Numbered from the stretch's first letter, positions 1 to 9,556 are shown. The stretch: 64,000 nucleotides of DNA from Streptomyces sp. NBRC 110611 (GCF_001590865.1 NZ_BBUY01000005.1:310001-374000); one strand, 5' to 3'. The notes: generated from the sequence alone by a model not told the origin. Numbers and translations are program-made.

Positions 1-60
1 ACGAGTGGCCCGAAGGCACCCCCCGCCCGCGCCCGGGGCAAGGGCAACCGCCCGCGCTGA
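1..60 (+). CDS. C-terminal end of phage tail assembly chaperone, zero frame (partial)
   Basis: The first frame is open from the window edge and stops at TGA 58-60. Only about 19 residues are visible, rich in Pro, Arg and Gly. It precedes the tape measure gene and overlaps a longer reading frame shifted by -1, the layout of lambda G/GT-like tail assembly chaperones in siphophages. The call rests on position alone, because too little sequence is present for recognition. Confidence 0.35.
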   Translation, partial: TSGPKAPPARARGKGNRPR

Positions 61-281
61 CCTGGCCCAAGATCCTTGGGCACTGGCCGTTGATCGAGGC
101 TGACCTGCACGAGCTTTACGGCGTCGACCTCGGCGACCGGGCGCTGCTGCGTGTCCGGTCCTGGCGGTGGCTGCGCGTGCGCATCCTCGCCCTGTTGTCT
201 GCCGAGTCCCGACTCGCCCGCGTGCTCACACCCCCGCCCACCGCCCCCGCACCTCCGGGAGGCACAACCCCCCGGAGGTGA
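3..281 (+). CDS. Tail assembly chaperone, -1 frame extension (partial)
   Basis: This frame is open from the left edge to TGA at 279-281, in the -1 frame relative to the short reading frame ending at 60. A TTG at 90 could be read as a start, but the frame is open well before it. The visible protein has Trp- and Leu-rich segments (WPLIEADLHELYGVDL, then RSWRWLRVRILALLSAESR) of the kind found in actinophage tail assembly proteins just upstream of the tape measure. Such proteins are usually made by programmed -1 frameshifting and act as chaperones for tape measure assembly. A C-rich run around 18-25 is a possible slip site. Confidence 0.5.
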   Translation, partial: EWPEGTPRPRPGQGQPPALTWPKILGHWPLIEADLHELYGVDLGDRALLRVRSWRWLRVRILALLSAESRLARVLTPPPTAPAPPGGTTPRR

Positions 282-287
282 TGCGCC

Positions 288-2702
288 GTGGCGCTACGCG
301 TTGGTGAACTTGCCGCCACGATCACGGTTGACGCCTCCGGTGCTACCCAAGGCGTTGCCCGAGCCCGGGCTGCCATGCAGTCCGGCGGCGATCAGATCGC
401 CGCTACCGCTGACCGGGCCGGACGGCAGGCCGGCAACAACCTCGGCAACGGCGTGACCGAGGGGGCCGACCGTGGCGGCAACCGCGCCGCGGAAGCCCTC
501 CAAAAGGGGCTCAAGAAGCTTGGCGCCCTCGCGGTCGGCCTGGCCATCGGTACCGCCCTGGTCGGCGGGATCGGCCAGGCCCTCGAACAGTCCAAAGTTC
601 CCGGCCAGTTGCAGGCGCAGCTCGGCACCAGCGGCCCCGTGGCCGCTAAGTACGGCAAGGTTGCCGGTCAGCTGTACTCGGGTGCGGTGGTCGATTCCGT
701 CCAGGACGGCGCCGAGGTCCTCAAAGGCATCGCGCGCAATGGGCTGTTGCCTCCGGAGGCGACCGAGCAGCAGATCAGCACCATGGGCCGGCGGGTCGCC
801 GACACCGCCGCCGTGATGGGTGAGGACGTCTCGGCCGTCACGCGCTCTGTGGGGCAGATGATGCGCACCGGTCTCGCCCAGAGCGCGGATGAGGCCATGG
901 ACGTACTTGTCCGCGGCACGCAGCGCGGCGGGAACGCTGCCGAGGACCTGCTCGACACGTTCACCGAGTACAGCACCCAATTCCGGAACATGGGCCTGTC
1001 CGGACAGCAGGCTATGGGCCTGATTCAGCAGGGCCTCAAGGGCGGCGCCCGCGATGCGGATGTCGTCGCCGACGCGATCAAAGAATTCAGCATCGAGGCG
1101 GTCAAGGGCGGCGACGGAGTCCGTAAGGGGCTCGAAGAACTCAAGTTGCCGGCCGACGACTTGTTCGAGGCATTCGGCAAAGGCGGAACTGAGGCGTTCC
1201 AGGCGTTCGACACGGTCACGGACAAGCTCCGCGCGGTCCGCGATCCCGTCGAGCGCAACGCGATCGCCATGGACCTCTTCGGCACGAAGAGCGAAGACCT
1301 GGCGAGGGCCCTTTACACCCTTGATCCGTCCAGCGCCGTCAAGGCGCTGGGCGACGTCAGAGGCGCTGCCGATGGCGCGGGAAACGCCATGCGGGACAAC
1401 GCCGCCACCAAGGTCGAGATGTTCAAACGACGGCTCATGCAGGGCGTCGTCGAAGTCCTCGGCACCTACGTCGTCCCCGCGATCGAAACGCTCGTGAACT
1501 GGCTCGGCGACGGGGGCCTCGGCCGCGCCTTCAAGGCCACTAGCGGTTTCATCTCCGAGCACTCCACCGCGCTCAGCATCGGCGCCGGCGTGATCACCAC
1601 ACTCATGCTCCCCACCCTGGTCACACTTGCCACGCAGGCCACCACGACCGGCGCGGCGGTAGTGACAAGCTGGGCCACGCAAACCGCCGCCGGCGCCACC
1701 GCAGGTGCGCGGTTCGTCGTCACCAACGCCACCATCCTCGCCGGATGGGCGGCACAGGGCGGCGCCGCCGTAGCCACCGGGGCACGTGTGGTGGGGGCGT
1801 GGGTCCTCATGGGCGCACAGAGCCTCATTCAGGCCGCACGGATGGCCGCAGCCTGGGTAATGGCCATGGGCCCCGTCGGCTGGATCATCACCGCCGTCGT
1901 GGGCCTGGTCGCGCTCATCATCGCCAAATGGGACACGATCAAAAGCGCCACCGCCGCCGCCTGGGACTGGATCTGGGGAAAGATCAAGGGCGTCGCCCAA
2001 TTCCTGGTAGACCTGTTCCTGAACTTCACATTGGTCGGGATCATCATTAAGCATTGGGATTCCATCAAGGCGGGCACTGCGCGCGTATGGAACGCCATCG
2101 TTGATTGGGTAAAGGGGATTCCGCAGCACATCGTCGACTTCTTTTTGAATTGGACATTGGTCGGGCTGATCATCAAACATTGGTCGGCGATCAAGGACGG
2201 CACGAAGCGCAAGGCCAGCGAAATGCTCGACTGGGTGCGCGGCCTTCCCGGGCGCATCGTCGGATACTTCGGCGACTTCGGATCCATGCTGTACGGCAAG
2301 GGAAAAGACCTGATCATGGGCCTGTGGAATGGCATTAAGGCCATGGGCTCATGGCTGCGTAGCACCCTTATGGGGTGGGCAAGGGACCTGATTCCGGGGC
2401 CGATTGCCCGCGCGCTGGGTATTCACTCCCCGTCACGTGTCATGCGGGATCAGATCGGCCGGCACATTCCGTCGGGCATCGTCGAGGGCATCAAGGCGGG
2501 CGCCCCCGCCGTCGACCGCACCATGCGGAACCTTGTCGCGGTGCCCTCCGCCCCGCAGTTCGCCACGGCCGGCAGCACGCCGGCCGGTGCAGCGTTCGCT
2601 GCTCCGTCGCCCGCGGTGCACATCGAGAACTGGCACGCCGGATCAGCAACCGCAGAACAGACCGCCGCCGCCCTCGCCTGGCACGCCAAGGGCAGGGGGT
2701 GA
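288..2702 (+). CDS. Phage tail tape measure protein
   Basis: GTG start with a strong GGAGGTGAT ribosome site just upstream; 804 residues. The tape measure protein sets tail length and passes through the membrane during DNA injection. The N-terminal ~60 residues are Ala/Gly-rich and helical; the central part resembles TP901-type minor tail proteins. The second half has hydrophobic segments around residues 430-545, where GWIITAVVGLVALII is the clearest. Three tandem 42-residue repeats begin at about 543, 585 and 627, each opening with an IIxKxW motif. The end (HSPSRVMRDQIG, then IPSGIVEGI) is typical of actinophage tape measures. At 804 residues it would correspond to a short-to-medium tail, roughly 120 nm by the usual 1.5 angstrom per residue rule. 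Confidence 0.95.
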   Translation: MALRVGELAATITVDASGATQGVARARAAMQSGGDQIAATADRAGRQAGNNLGNGVTEGADRGGNRAAEALQKGLKKLGALAVGLAIGTALVGGIGQALEQSKVPGQLQAQLGTSGPVAAKYGKVAGQLYSGAVVDSVQDGAEVLKGIARNGLLPPEATEQQISTMGRRVADTAAVMGEDVSAVTRSVGQMMRTGLAQSADEAMDVLVRGTQRGGNAAEDLLDTFTEYSTQFRNMGLSGQQAMGLIQQGLKGGARDADVVADAIKEFSIEAVKGGDGVRKGLEELKLPADDLFEAFGKGGTEAFQAFDTVTDKLRAVRDPVERNAIAMDLFGTKSEDLARALYTLDPSSAVKALGDVRGAADGAGNAMRDNAATKVEMFKRRLMQGVVEVLGTYVVPAIETLVNWLGDGGLGRAFKATSGFISEHSTALSIGAGVITTLMLPTLVTLATQATTTGAAVVTSWATQTAAGATAGARFVVTNATILAGWAAQGGAAVATGARVVGAWVLMGAQSLIQAARMAAAWVMAMGPVGWIITAVVGLVALIIAKWDTIKSATAAAWDWIWGKIKGVAQFLVDLFLNFTLVGIIIKHWDSIKAGTARVWNAIVDWVKGIPQHIVDFFLNWTLVGLIIKHWSAIKDGTKRKASEMLDWVRGLPGRIVGYFGDFGSMLYGKGKDLIMGLWNGIKAMGSWLRSTLMGWARDLIPGPIARALGIHSPSRVMRDQIGRHIPSGIVEGIKAGAPAVDRTMRNLVAVPSAPQFATAGSTPAGAAFAAPSPAVHIENWHAGSATAEQTAAALAWHAKGRG

Positions 2703-2720
2703 ACCAAGGGGGGTGATCGG

Positions 2721-3623
2721 ATGGCCGCCGGTGATCTGGTCACCCTCCCCGGTCACGTCCAGTACGGCGAGCTGCTGCTCGGCCCCGGCACAGCAGTGAA
2801 GTGGAAAGAAGCCCCCGGCTGGGAGGACTCCCCCGGCGTCGACTCCGGCACCGTCCCCCGCTCCGGCGCCCATGGGGCATTCCCCGGCCGGCTGTTGGCG
2901 CAGGCCCGCACCATCACGCTCGATGGTGTCGTACTGCGTACCGAACCCGGCGCGATGTCCGCCGCGGTGCGGGCCCTGTCGGCGCACCTGGCGCTGCGCG
3001 AGGACGAGATACCGCTGGTGATCAAACTCGACAATGCCGAACCGCTGATGTGTTTCGCGCGCTGCGTGCGGCACTCCATCCCCGTGGACACTGACTACCG
3101 CATGGGCACGGTGACCGGCGGCGCCATCCAGTTCGAGGCGACCGACCCGCGCCGCTACTCCCTGACCGAGCAGCACGTCGCCACCCGGCTGCCCATGCCC
3201 GAACCTGGGCTCGACTGGCATCTCGCCCCCGGCCCCGAGGGGCTGCAATGGCCCCTGAATTTCGGCGCCCCCGGATCCACCGGCGCGCTCGTCGCAGTGA
3301 ACCAAGGGGACGCCCCCGCACACCCGGTGATCTCGTTCCGCGGGCCTGTCGACCGTCCCTCACTGACCAACCTGGGCACCGGCGACGCGATCGAGTACGA
3401 CCTCACCCTCGCCGCCGACGACGAGCTGCTCGTCGACACCGCGAACGGCACGGTCACGCTCAACGGGACCGCCTCACGGCTCTACACCGTCACCGCCCGA
3501 TCGGCTCCAGAGGAAACGTTCACTCTGCTCCCCGGTACCACCAACTACCTCTTCCGGGCCGCACCCGGATCATCCGACCCCCGCGCCACCTGCTCCGTCA
3601 GGTGGCGCTCCGCTTTCTGGTGA
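2721..3623 (+). CDS. Phage distal tail protein (Dit-like)
   Basis: ATG start preceded by a G-rich ribosome site 18 bases after the tape measure stop; 300 residues. Its place directly after the tape measure and its content (N-terminal beta-rich domain with a mid-protein QFEATDPRRYSL motif, then a galectin-like C-terminal half) match siphovirus Dit proteins. These form the hexameric hub joining the tail tube to the baseplate. The DPRRYS motif is common in Streptomyces phage tail family proteins. It is translated in series with the following tail genes. Confidence 0.8.
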   Translation: MAAGDLVTLPGHVQYGELLLGPGTAVKWKEAPGWEDSPGVDSGTVPRSGAHGAFPGRLLAQARTITLDGVVLRTEPGAMSAAVRALSAHLALREDEIPLVIKLDNAEPLMCFARCVRHSIPVDTDYRMGTVTGGAIQFEATDPRRYSLTEQHVATRLPMPEPGLDWHLAPGPEGLQWPLNFGAPGSTGALVAVNQGDAPAHPVISFRGPVDRPSLTNLGTGDAIEYDLTLAADDELLVDTANGTVTLNGTASRLYTVTARSAPEETFTLLPGTTNYLFRAAPGSSDPRATCSVRWRSAFW

Positions 3624-3637
3624 CAGGAGGTGCCACC

Positions 3638-4681
3638 GTGACCGTTCGCGCCGCGTGGCTGCTGCCCACCGGGCAGACCCGAGAAGACACCCGTCTAGCC
3701 CCCGTCGGGCCCATGACGCCCGAGGGCGAACTACGGTCACGCGACGGGGTGATCGCCGGAGGCGACCCGCTCAAGGCGGCCGGTGTCGCCTCCATGCAGG
3801 TCCAAATCAGCACCGGCCGCGCTCTGGTCCAAGGCACCGACGCCCAAGGCGCCTACCCCATCGCGGTAACAGCCCCCGAAACCCTCACCCTCGCCGACGG
3901 CGACGCGCAGCACCCGCGGGTCGACTCCGTCGTGCTGCGCGTGCTCGACCCGCTGTACGACACCAGCGACCAACCCGTCGCCACGCTGGAGATCGTCCAG
4001 GGCGCGCCCTCGGCCACCCCCGCGCCACCCCGCTTGCCGGGTGCGTGTCTGCGGCTATGGGACATCACCGTTCCCGCCGGCGCCTCCGCCGGCGTCGGTG
4101 GGATCAACTGGGCCTCGGCACTGGCCGACCGGCGCCGCTATACCGCGGCGGCCGGCGGGATCATCCCCCGCGGCTGGGGACTGTCGTTCCCTGGTGCCTA
4201 CCCGGGCCAGTACCGCGACAACGGCACCGGGCTGGACCGCTGGGACGGCAACGACTGGCGCAGCGTGGCCGAGCGTCATTACGTCGCCGTCCGCAAGGAC
4301 GAGTCATACAGCCTTGCGGCGAACCGCTACACCAACGTGTGGTGGACCGGCACGGATGCGCGTACGGATGCATCGATGTGGACGCCGGCGAACCCGACCC
4401 GCCTGGTCGCCCCCGTCTCAGGGCTTTACACCGTTTACGCGCAACAGACCTGGCCTGGTGGCGCCGAGCAGGCCCGCGTCCTGGTCGTCAAGAACGGCGT
4501 CCGGGAATGGCATGTGTCCTTTGTCGCCCGGTCCAATGGTGGGCAGGGGCACGCTGCTGCCCTTCCTGTCGTGCTGAAGGCCGGCGACTACATCGAGGTA
4601 CGCCTCTACACGGCGACCGCGGTGGACAACGTCCCCGGGACGTATAGCTACGCCGCGCTGCGGTGGGAGGGCCCGGCATGA
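3638..4681 (+). CDS. Phage tail/baseplate protein with jelly-roll-like C-terminus, function unknown
   Basis: The GTG at 3638 follows a good AGGAGG site at 3625-3630 and fits the gap after the Dit stop. The frame is open much further upstream, but that part is an Arg/Pro-rich shadow of the Dit gene. The 347-residue protein starts with a segment resembling actinophage tail proteins ([16 protein letters not shown], then [12 protein letters not shown]), which may bind the baseplate. The C-terminal ~150 residues look like a C1q/TNF-type beta sandwich ([29 protein letters not shown]). A receptor-binding or upper-baseplate role is inferred from order and fold resemblance only. Confidence 0.65.
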   Translation: MTVRAAWLLPTGQTREDTRLAPVGPMTPEGELRSRDGVIAGGDPLKAAGVASMQVQISTGRALVQGTDAQGAYPIAVTAPETLTLADGDAQHPRVDSVVLRVLDPLYDTSDQPVATLEIVQGAPSATPAPPRLPGACLRLWDITVPAGASAGVGGINWASALADRRRYTAAAGGIIPRGWGLSFPGAYPGQYRDNGTGLDRWDGNDWRSVAERHYVAVRKDESYSLAANRYTNVWWTGTDARTDASMWTPANPTRLVAPVSGLYTVYAQQTWPGGAEQARVLVVKNGVREWHVSFVARSNGGQGHAAALPVVLKAGDYIEVRLYTATAVDNVPGTYSYAALRWEGPA

Positions 4682-5781
4682 TCCCTGCCTCCTACCGGGT
4701 GCTGCTGTGCGATCTGCGTACCGATCAGCTGCTCGACGTCCTGCCGTTGCAGGGCGTCGCGCTCGACGACTACCTCGGCAAGACCGGCACCGCTTCGGGC
4801 ACGATCCCGATTCCGAACGCCGAGATCGCCGCGCGGGTGCGCGCCGCCGTGGTCCCGGGCCGGACGGCCCTGTGGGTTGAGCGGGGGCGCGAGATCTGGT
4901 GGGGCGGGATCGTGTGGACTGCCGCGGTGCAGTCCACCGACCGCGGGTTTTTGTCCATGCAGGTGCAGGCCGGCACCTTCGACAGCTACCTCGACCACCG
5001 GCGCTTGTTCGACACGTTCGAGGCCCGGGGCGTCGATCAGTACGACATCGTCCGGGGCCTGATCGACTACGCGCAGCAGACTGCCGGCGGCGATATCGGC
5101 ATCGAGTACGGCGCGGACGTTTCAGGGATGCTGCGTGACCGGACCTACAGCCGGTACGACGTGCCCTCGATACGCGACCTGATCGAGCAACTCGGCGCCG
5201 TGGAGAAGGGTTTCGAGTGGCGCATAGCGGCTCACCGTGACCCAGTAAGCGGCCGGCGCATCAAGCGACTACAGATGGGGTCGCCGGTGATCCGGTCCGG
5301 GACCAGTGAGATCGTGCTCGACCACCCCGGCCCGGTCATGTCCTACACGTGGCCGGTCGACGCCAGCGTGCTGGCCAACGCCTGGCAGTCCCGCGGCGCC
5401 AGCGACAACCAAAACCAAGCCGCAGAATCCGTGCCCCTGTTGTCCGATCTGCTGGTCGATGATCAGGCGATAGCCGCGGGCTGGCCTCGCCTCGACGGCA
5501 CCTCGGACTACTCCACCGTCATCGAGAAACGAACGCTCGACACTCACGCGGTCGCCGACTGGAACACCGCCCGCCAGCCACGCACGATCCCCGAGGTCAC
5601 CGTGCACATGGGCCGAACGCCCCTCTCGCCCGCCCTGCTCGGCGCCACCATCCGGCTTCGAATACGTGATCTGTGGTGGCCTGACGGCCTCGACGAGCGA
5701 TACCGCATCGTCGGCATGGCGCTCACGCCGCCGGAGCGCGGCCGGCCCGAAACCGCGAAACTCTTCCTGGAGGCCCCGTAA
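4678..5781 (+). CDS. Phage minor tail protein (Tal/Gp37-like)
   Basis: The ATG at 4678 overlaps the previous stop (ATGA) and has a GGGAGG site, so an in-frame start at 4663 is less likely; 367 residues. The sequence ([40 protein letters not shown]) is typical of minor tail proteins that follow Dit in Streptomyces phages. In siphophages this position is held by the tail-associated, baseplate-hub protein. No peptidase or lysozyme motif is visible, so a purely structural hub is more likely than a tail lysin. The stop overlaps the next start by one base (TAATG). Confidence 0.75.
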   Translation: MIPASYRVLLCDLRTDQLLDVLPLQGVALDDYLGKTGTASGTIPIPNAEIAARVRAAVVPGRTALWVERGREIWWGGIVWTAAVQSTDRGFLSMQVQAGTFDSYLDHRRLFDTFEARGVDQYDIVRGLIDYAQQTAGGDIGIEYGADVSGMLRDRTYSRYDVPSIRDLIEQLGAVEKGFEWRIAAHRDPVSGRRIKRLQMGSPVIRSGTSEIVLDHPGPVMSYTWPVDASVLANAWQSRGASDNQNQAAESVPLLSDLLVDDQAIAAGWPRLDGTSDYSTVIEKRTLDTHAVADWNTARQPRTIPEVTVHMGRTPLSPALLGATIRLRIRDLWWPDGLDERYRIVGMALTPPERGRPETAKLFLEAP

Positions 5782-6481
5782 TGGCCGCGATCCCCCTCGA
5801 CCTGCTCGACCGCATCCGCACCCTGGAACGGCAGGTGCGCGAACTCGCCGGCCGCGCCCACATGCGCCCCGCCCTGAACCAGATCAACCACGGTGCCGTC
5901 CGGATCGGCGAGGGCGGCAGCCTCGACGTCCGCGCCCCCAACGGGACCCAGGTCCTGGGCGTGGGTCAGAAGACGGTACCGGTGTCGCGCTGGAGATCGG
6001 CGGCAATGCCGACACTTCTGCCCAGATGATCCGACTGTTCGCGCGCGGGGGCTATCCGGCGCCGATCGTGATGGACGACGCGTACGCCGACGGCTACCTC
6101 GGCCGCCCCTGGATCCCCATCCCCTGCGCCCCCTATAAGGACTTCACCAGCAGCGAGGAAATCGCCCTGTTTTCCGGGGATATGCTCACCCAACACAAGG
6201 TGCTCCGGGTCAATCTCCAGCTCTCCGGCCCCACCGGCACATCCGCGGAAGTCGTGATGCGGATCGGCGGCACGCAGTACGGACCGACATGGACCCTCAG
6301 CAGCGCCGCCAAGGTGCGAGACGTCAACGAGCGCATCGCACTCCCTGCCGGCGAATTCCCGTACGGCACGGGCGCCTCGGTGGTCATGTGGGCGCGCCGC
6401 ACCGGCGGCAGCGGTACCTGCTCCCTCCGCGTCCGCGGCATCTGGGGCCTGAACACCATCAACGCCAGCGAAGCCACCTAG
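5781..6481 (+). pseudogene. Phage tail protein gene interrupted by a -1 frameshift
   Basis: The first part, from ATG 5781, encodes a coiled-coil start (LLDRIRTLERQVRELAGRA) and a segment ending in NGTQVLGVGQK, then runs out of frame to a stop at 6029. The continuing protein (TGVALEIGGNADTSAQMIRLF onward, to TAG 6481) lies in the -1 frame. Inserting one G near 5974, so that AAGACGG becomes AAGGACGG, would restore VGQKDGTG and an unbroken protein of about 233 residues. No convincing slippery heptamer is present at the junction, so a one-base deletion or a sequencing error is more likely than programmed frameshifting. The tail operon otherwise reads through, with the next gene starting 8 bases after the stop. 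Confidence 0.75.
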
Positions 6482-6488
6482 GAGACGC

Positions 6489-7853
6489 GTGCTTCCCGAC
6501 GCCATACCCGTTGTGACCGTCACCGGCCGTTTCCTCAGCCCGGACGGCCGCCCCCTGTCCGGCAGCGTCACTTTCCGCGCGCCGGCGCAGCTCACGTTCC
6601 CAGACGCCGACGTGATCCTCGGCGGGCCGGTCGTCGCCGCCCTCGACGCACAAGGGCAGATCACCGCGACCCTGCCGGCAACCGACGCCCCGCACATGGA
6701 TCCGGCCGGCTGGTCGTACACCGTGACCGAGCAGCTCGCCGGCATCCCCAACGGCCGCTCGTATCAGGTGCTCCTGCCTGCCGAGGCGCCGCACGTCGAC
6801 CTCGCCGGCATTGCCCCCACCGACCCGAGCAAGCCCAACTACGTTGCCGTACGCGGTGCCAGCGCCTACAAGGTAGCCCTCGCCGAGGGTTTCGACGGCA
6901 CCCCGGCCGACTGGCTCACGTCCCTCACCGGCCCAGCCGGGCCGAAGGGGGAGTCCGGGCCGGCGGGGCCACGCGGCGAGCAGGGACCGCCCGGGGCCGA
7001 CAGCACCGTTCCCGGCCCTCCGGGTGAGACAGGACCGCGGGGCGCACTGGGGCCACGGGGTGAGCGCGGGGAGCAGGGTCCGCCCGGCGCGCCCGGAAGC
7101 GATGGTGCCCCCGGTCTGGTGCAGTCCGTCAACGGCCACGCTGCGGCCGAGATCACCCTCGACGCCGCCGACGTCGGCGCGATTCCCGCTACCGCAGCCG
7201 GCGCCGCGGGCGGTGTCGCCCAGCTCGACGCCACCGGCCGCGTCCCCGCCGCGCAGCTCCCGCCCACCGCCGCGCCCGTGCTTCCTGGCACGTGGATGCC
7301 GGACGACTACGGACTGACGTCCTGGGCGTACGACCTCGGCGCAGGGTCCCGCACCCCCGGTGACATGCCCTCCGAGGCCGGCCGGCTCTACCTCGTGGGC
7401 GTGCCCCTCCGCACGGCCGCCCGGATTACCAAGGCGGCCATTCACGTCATGGGCTACGACAAGCCCAACGGCACCGTGTCAGCCGCGTACCTCGGCATCT
7501 ACGACAAGAGCCTGAAACGGGTCGCGGCTACCGGCAACATCGCGTCTCAACTCCCCGAAACCCACAACATCGGTGGACAGCTCGCCACGTTCGCACTGTC
7601 CGCCCCGGTCAACCTTGCGGCCGGCAGCTACTACGTAGCGATTCTGATCAAGGGCACCGGCACCGCGGTGCCGTACCTCGCTGCCACCAACTGGGGCGCC
7701 ACCTCGACCACGTCCGGCGCCAAGCCGGTCGACGTGAACGGCGTCTACCGGTGGCTACAGACCACTTCCAGCACCCTCACCAGCCTGCCCGCCACGCTCA
7801 CGCTCGGCGGCATGGCCGAGGGCACCACCTGCTATTGGGCCGGCATCGGCTAG
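6489..7853 (+). CDS. Phage tail fibre protein with collagen-like repeats
   Basis: GTG start with GGAGA just upstream; 454 residues. The N-terminal ~140 residues are a beta-rich domain with PDGRPLSGSVTF and an ASAYKVALAEGFDGTPADWL motif, which often precedes collagen-like tracts in phage fibres. Residues ~148-209 are uninterrupted or nearly uninterrupted Gly-X-Y repeats (GPAGPKGESGPAGPRG and so on), expected to form a trimeric triple helix. A segment AAAEITLDAADVGAIPATAA follows, then a ~200-residue globular C-terminal domain, probably for host receptor or cell-wall glycopolymer binding. The repeat makes a long, thin host-recognition fibre likely. Confidence 0.85.
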   Translation: MLPDAIPVVTVTGRFLSPDGRPLSGSVTFRAPAQLTFPDADVILGGPVVAALDAQGQITATLPATDAPHMDPAGWSYTVTEQLAGIPNGRSYQVLLPAEAPHVDLAGIAPTDPSKPNYVAVRGASAYKVALAEGFDGTPADWLTSLTGPAGPKGESGPAGPRGEQGPPGADSTVPGPPGETGPRGALGPRGERGEQGPPGAPGSDGAPGLVQSVNGHAAAEITLDAADVGAIPATAAGAAGGVAQLDATGRVPAAQLPPTAAPVLPGTWMPDDYGLTSWAYDLGAGSRTPGDMPSEAGRLYLVGVPLRTAARITKAAIHVMGYDKPNGTVSAAYLGIYDKSLKRVAATGNIASQLPETHNIGGQLATFALSAPVNLAAGSYYVAILIKGTGTAVPYLAATNWGATSTTSGAKPVDVNGVYRWLQTTSSTLTSLPATLTLGGMAEGTTCYWAGIG

Positions 7854-7886
7854 CCCGACCATCTCACCAGGAAGGCACACCATCAC

Positions 7887-8126
7887 ATGCATGAAGCACA
7901 CGGCACGCTCGCCATCTCTGTTGGCGACCACGCACAGCCCACCCTGCGCGTCTCCATGCTGACGTCCCCCGAAACCCTCCCAGGAAACGAAAGCCTGACC
8001 TCAGACGAGCACACCGCGCTCGTGCGCGCTGCGCTGGATGCCGCCTATGCCGCCGTTCCTGAGCGGTTTCAGACCGCCACGCTCGCCGTGACCACCGAGA
8101 ACACCGAGGTCACAGAACTCCGCTGA
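7887..8126 (+). CDS. Small phage protein of unknown function
   Basis: ATG start with an AGGAAGG site about 10 bases upstream; 79 residues, acidic, no membrane segment or recognised motif. It lies between the tail fibre and the endolysin, where actinophages often keep small uncharacterised proteins. Its codon use matches the flanking genes, and the spacing (33 and 69 bases) suggests it belongs to the same transcript. I do not recognise the family. Confidence 0.65.
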   Translation: MHEAHGTLAISVGDHAQPTLRVSMLTSPETLPGNESLTSDEHTALVRAALDAAYAAVPERFQTATLAVTTENTEVTELR

Positions 8127-8195
8127 ACGACCCGCACCCACCTGCCCCGTCCGGATACTCCGGGCGGGGCCTTCGCATCTCTGGAGACATTGCCC

Positions 8196-9224
8196 ATGGC
8201 ATCCCCACTGTCCGCCGACCGCCTGCTCGCCGCGCTGCGCGCCGAGGGTGTCAACGTCATTGAGTACGGCAACTGGCGTTCCCACAACCGCAATCACAAG
8301 GGAGCGTTCGGCCCGGTCAACGGCGTGATGATTCACCACACGGTTTCCAGTGGTACCGACTCCTCGGTACGCCTGTGCTACGACGGCTACAGCGAACTGC
8401 CCGGCCCTCTGTGCCATGGCGTGATCGCCAAGAACGGCGCCGTCTATCTGACCAGTTCCGGCCGCGCCAACCACGCCGGGAAGGGCGACTCCGACGTGCT
8501 GCGCGCCGTCGTCGCCGAGCGCGCCCTGCCGGCCACCACCGACAACGATACCGACGGCAACAGCCACTTCTACGGATTCGAGTGCATCAACCTCGGCGAC
8601 GGCGATGACCCGTGGCCCGAGGCGCAGCTCGACGCGATCGAGCGTGTGGGCGCTGCGATCTGCCGTGCCTATGGCTGGTCGGCCGCGTCCGTGATCGGGC
8701 ACAAGGAGTGGACGAACACCAAGATCGACCCGCGGGGGTTCTCCATGGGCGACATGCGCGCCCGGATCGAGCGTCGGCTCGGCGGCAAGCCGCAGCCCAA
8801 GCCCGACGGTGGCAGCAGCGGGACCTCGTACACCGTGAAGGCCGGCGACACCCTTTCGGCCGTCGGGCGGGCGCACGGTGTGCCGTGGAAGGAGATCGCC
8901 GCCGCCAACGGCATTGGCGCGCCTTACACGATCAAGCCCGGTCAGCGGCTCACGCTCCCCGGCACGTCCGGCCCGCGATTCGAGCCGTTCCCCGGCGCCG
9001 ACTGGTTCAAGAACGCACCGCACTCCCCGATCGTGACTGCCATGGGACGACGCCTCGTCGAGGTCGGTTGCTCGGCCTACGGATCCGGCCCCGGCCCGCA
9101 GTGGACCACCGCCGACCGCGAAAGCTTCCGCCAGTGGCAGATGCACCTCGGCGACGACCCCGAGTACTGCGATGGCTGGCCCGGCCGCCGCCAGTGGGAC
9201 GCGCTGAAGGTCCCCAAGGTCTAA
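8196..9224 (+). CDS. Endolysin: N-acetylmuramoyl-L-alanine amidase with LysM
   Basis: The ATG at 8196 has GGAGA 8 bases upstream; an in-frame TTG at 8190 is less well placed. The protein has 342 residues. The Amidase_2 domain (about 20-195) has the zinc ligands expected in this family: H47 in VMIHHT, H169 in IGHKEWT and D178 in KIDPRG. It cleaves the amide bond between MurNAc and L-Ala in peptidoglycan. A single LysM spans about 211-255, and a C-terminal ~85-residue segment (FEPFPGADWF onward) resembles the Streptomyces peptidoglycan-binding module found after such amidases. There is no signal peptide, so export depends on the holin-like proteins that follow. It serves lysis at the end of the lytic cycle. 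Confidence 0.93.
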   Translation: MASPLSADRLLAALRAEGVNVIEYGNWRSHNRNHKGAFGPVNGVMIHHTVSSGTDSSVRLCYDGYSELPGPLCHGVIAKNGAVYLTSSGRANHAGKGDSDVLRAVVAERALPATTDNDTDGNSHFYGFECINLGDGDDPWPEAQLDAIERVGAAICRAYGWSAASVIGHKEWTNTKIDPRGFSMGDMRARIERRLGGKPQPKPDGGSSGTSYTVKAGDTLSAVGRAHGVPWKEIAAANGIGAPYTIKPGQRLTLPGTSGPRFEPFPGADWFKNAPHSPIVTAMGRRLVEVGCSAYGSGPGPQWTTADRESFRQWQMHLGDDPEYCDGWPGRRQWDALKVPKV

Positions 9225-9289
9225 CCCGCCCCGCGCCGCCCGCACTCCGCGGGCGGCGCCACCGCCCCCATAGAAAGAGGTACTGCCCC

Positions 9290-9556
9290 ATGACCGACGC
9301 CACCCGGCGCACCATACGCACCGTTGTGCAGACCACCATCGCACTGGCCGTACTGCTGCCCGCCATCGTCGACGCCTCCGGCATCCCCGCCACCCTGCCG
9401 TGGGTCGCCGGCGCCCTCGCCGTCGCCGGCGGACTCGCCCGCGTCATGGCCCTGCCCGGAGTCCAGGCGCTCATGCCCGCATGGCTGCGCACCCACCCGC
9501 CGGCCGACGCCGAGCTGCGCGCCCTCACCCGCAAGAACGACCGGGGCGGCGCGTGA
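9290..9556 (+). CDS. Phage holin-like membrane protein
   Basis: The ATG at 9290 follows an AAAGAGG site; the frame is open far upstream, but that is a shadow of the endolysin. It has 88 residues, with one or two hydrophobic segments (TIALAVLLPAIVDA and LPWVAGALAVAGGLARVMAL) and a short charged C-terminus. Size, topology and position after the endolysin fit a holin that permeabilises the membrane to release the amidase. Its stop overlaps the next GTG (GTGA), indicating translational coupling. Confidence 0.7.
   Translation: MTDATRRTIRTVVQTTIALAVLLPAIVDASGIPATLPWVAGALAVAGGLARVMALPGVQALMPAWLRTHPPADAELRALTRKNDRGGA

Noticed and set aside
294..2180. Long open frame on the minus strand opposite the tape measure gene
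   Set aside because: Low-complexity, no ribosome site, and explained by GC-biased codon use of the real gene on the plus strand.
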